DNA of 5,847 nt from Candidatus Falkowiibacteriota bacterium (lineage in GTDB: Bacteria; Patescibacteriota; Patescibacteriia; Patescibacteriales; SZUA-104): NCBI GenBank assembly GCA_003231075.1, contig QIIF01000133.1, forward strand, positions 1-5,847, given 5' to 3'. The position numbers and the translations under genes are program-made. Under the pieces are notes generated by a model. The model had not been told where the DNA came from, made no database searches, and saw only the letters and a program-made list of their open reading frames with translations. Below are positions 5,815 through 5,847 of this stretch, one piece after another. Each line of letters opens with the position of its first letter. Position 1 is the first letter of the stretch.

Positions 5815-5826
5815 AAAACGCGTTTT
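5815..5826. repeat. 12-bp perfect palindrome AAAACGCGTTTT upstream of the sufS promoter
   Basis: Self-complementary sequence located just upstream of the -35 box of the desulfurase promoter. Its position would suit an activator or operator half-sites, but its simple composition means chance is possible. The rest of 5827-5847 shows nothing recognisable. Confidence 0.3.
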
Positions 5827-5847
5827 TATATTTTTTAGAGTTTGGCG

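Overview
The window looks like a piece of a Patescibacteria (Candidate Phyla Radiation, probably Parcubacteria-like) genome. This is an inference from several things: an A/T-rich sequence with short intergenic gaps, no recognisable Shine-Dalgarno sequence at any of the four visible starts, a lipase-type hydrolase carrying extra C-terminal domains, a very small integral-membrane protein, and intergenic arrays of 9-bp units. No rRNA, tRNA or marker gene is present to fix the taxonomy. The standard genetic code fits all genes.

Layout. On the + strand, positions 2-1024 hold the C-terminal part of an alpha/beta-hydrolase (lipase-like) gene that enters from the left edge. A good promoter lies in its last codons and just after its stop, and it drives a 128-aa multi-pass membrane protein (1040-1426) that is probably leaderless. 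A 150-bp spacer follows with a perfect GC-rich palindrome (1484-1502). Then comes a ComF-family double-zinc-ribbon phosphoribosyltransferase (best start 1580, end 2356). The convergent junction (2357-2500) holds a large imperfect palindrome built from 9-bp units (2373-2481).

On the - strand, from the right edge inward, are a SufS-type cysteine desulfurase (5755-4532) with its own promoter, an 87-bp spacer carrying four more 9-bp units and a small hairpin, and then a P1B-type Zn/Cd/Pb-exporting ATPase (4444-2501) lacking the usual N-terminal HMA domain.

How the genes may work together. The desulfurase supplies sulfane sulfur for Fe-S clusters or thio-modification, and the ATPase exports thiophilic soft metals that damage such chemistry. 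Their tandem arrangement may reflect co-transcription, but no SufBCD/SufE/IscU partner or metal regulator is visible. ComF suggests DNA uptake or competence. The hydrolase fragment suggests an exported enzyme. There is no convincing complete novel multi-gene system here. The most unusual signal is the family of 9-bp units (roughly GAYMCKAAT) that appears in both intergenic gaps flanking the ATPase gene, once as an 85-bp near-perfect inverted repeat and once as a direct array.
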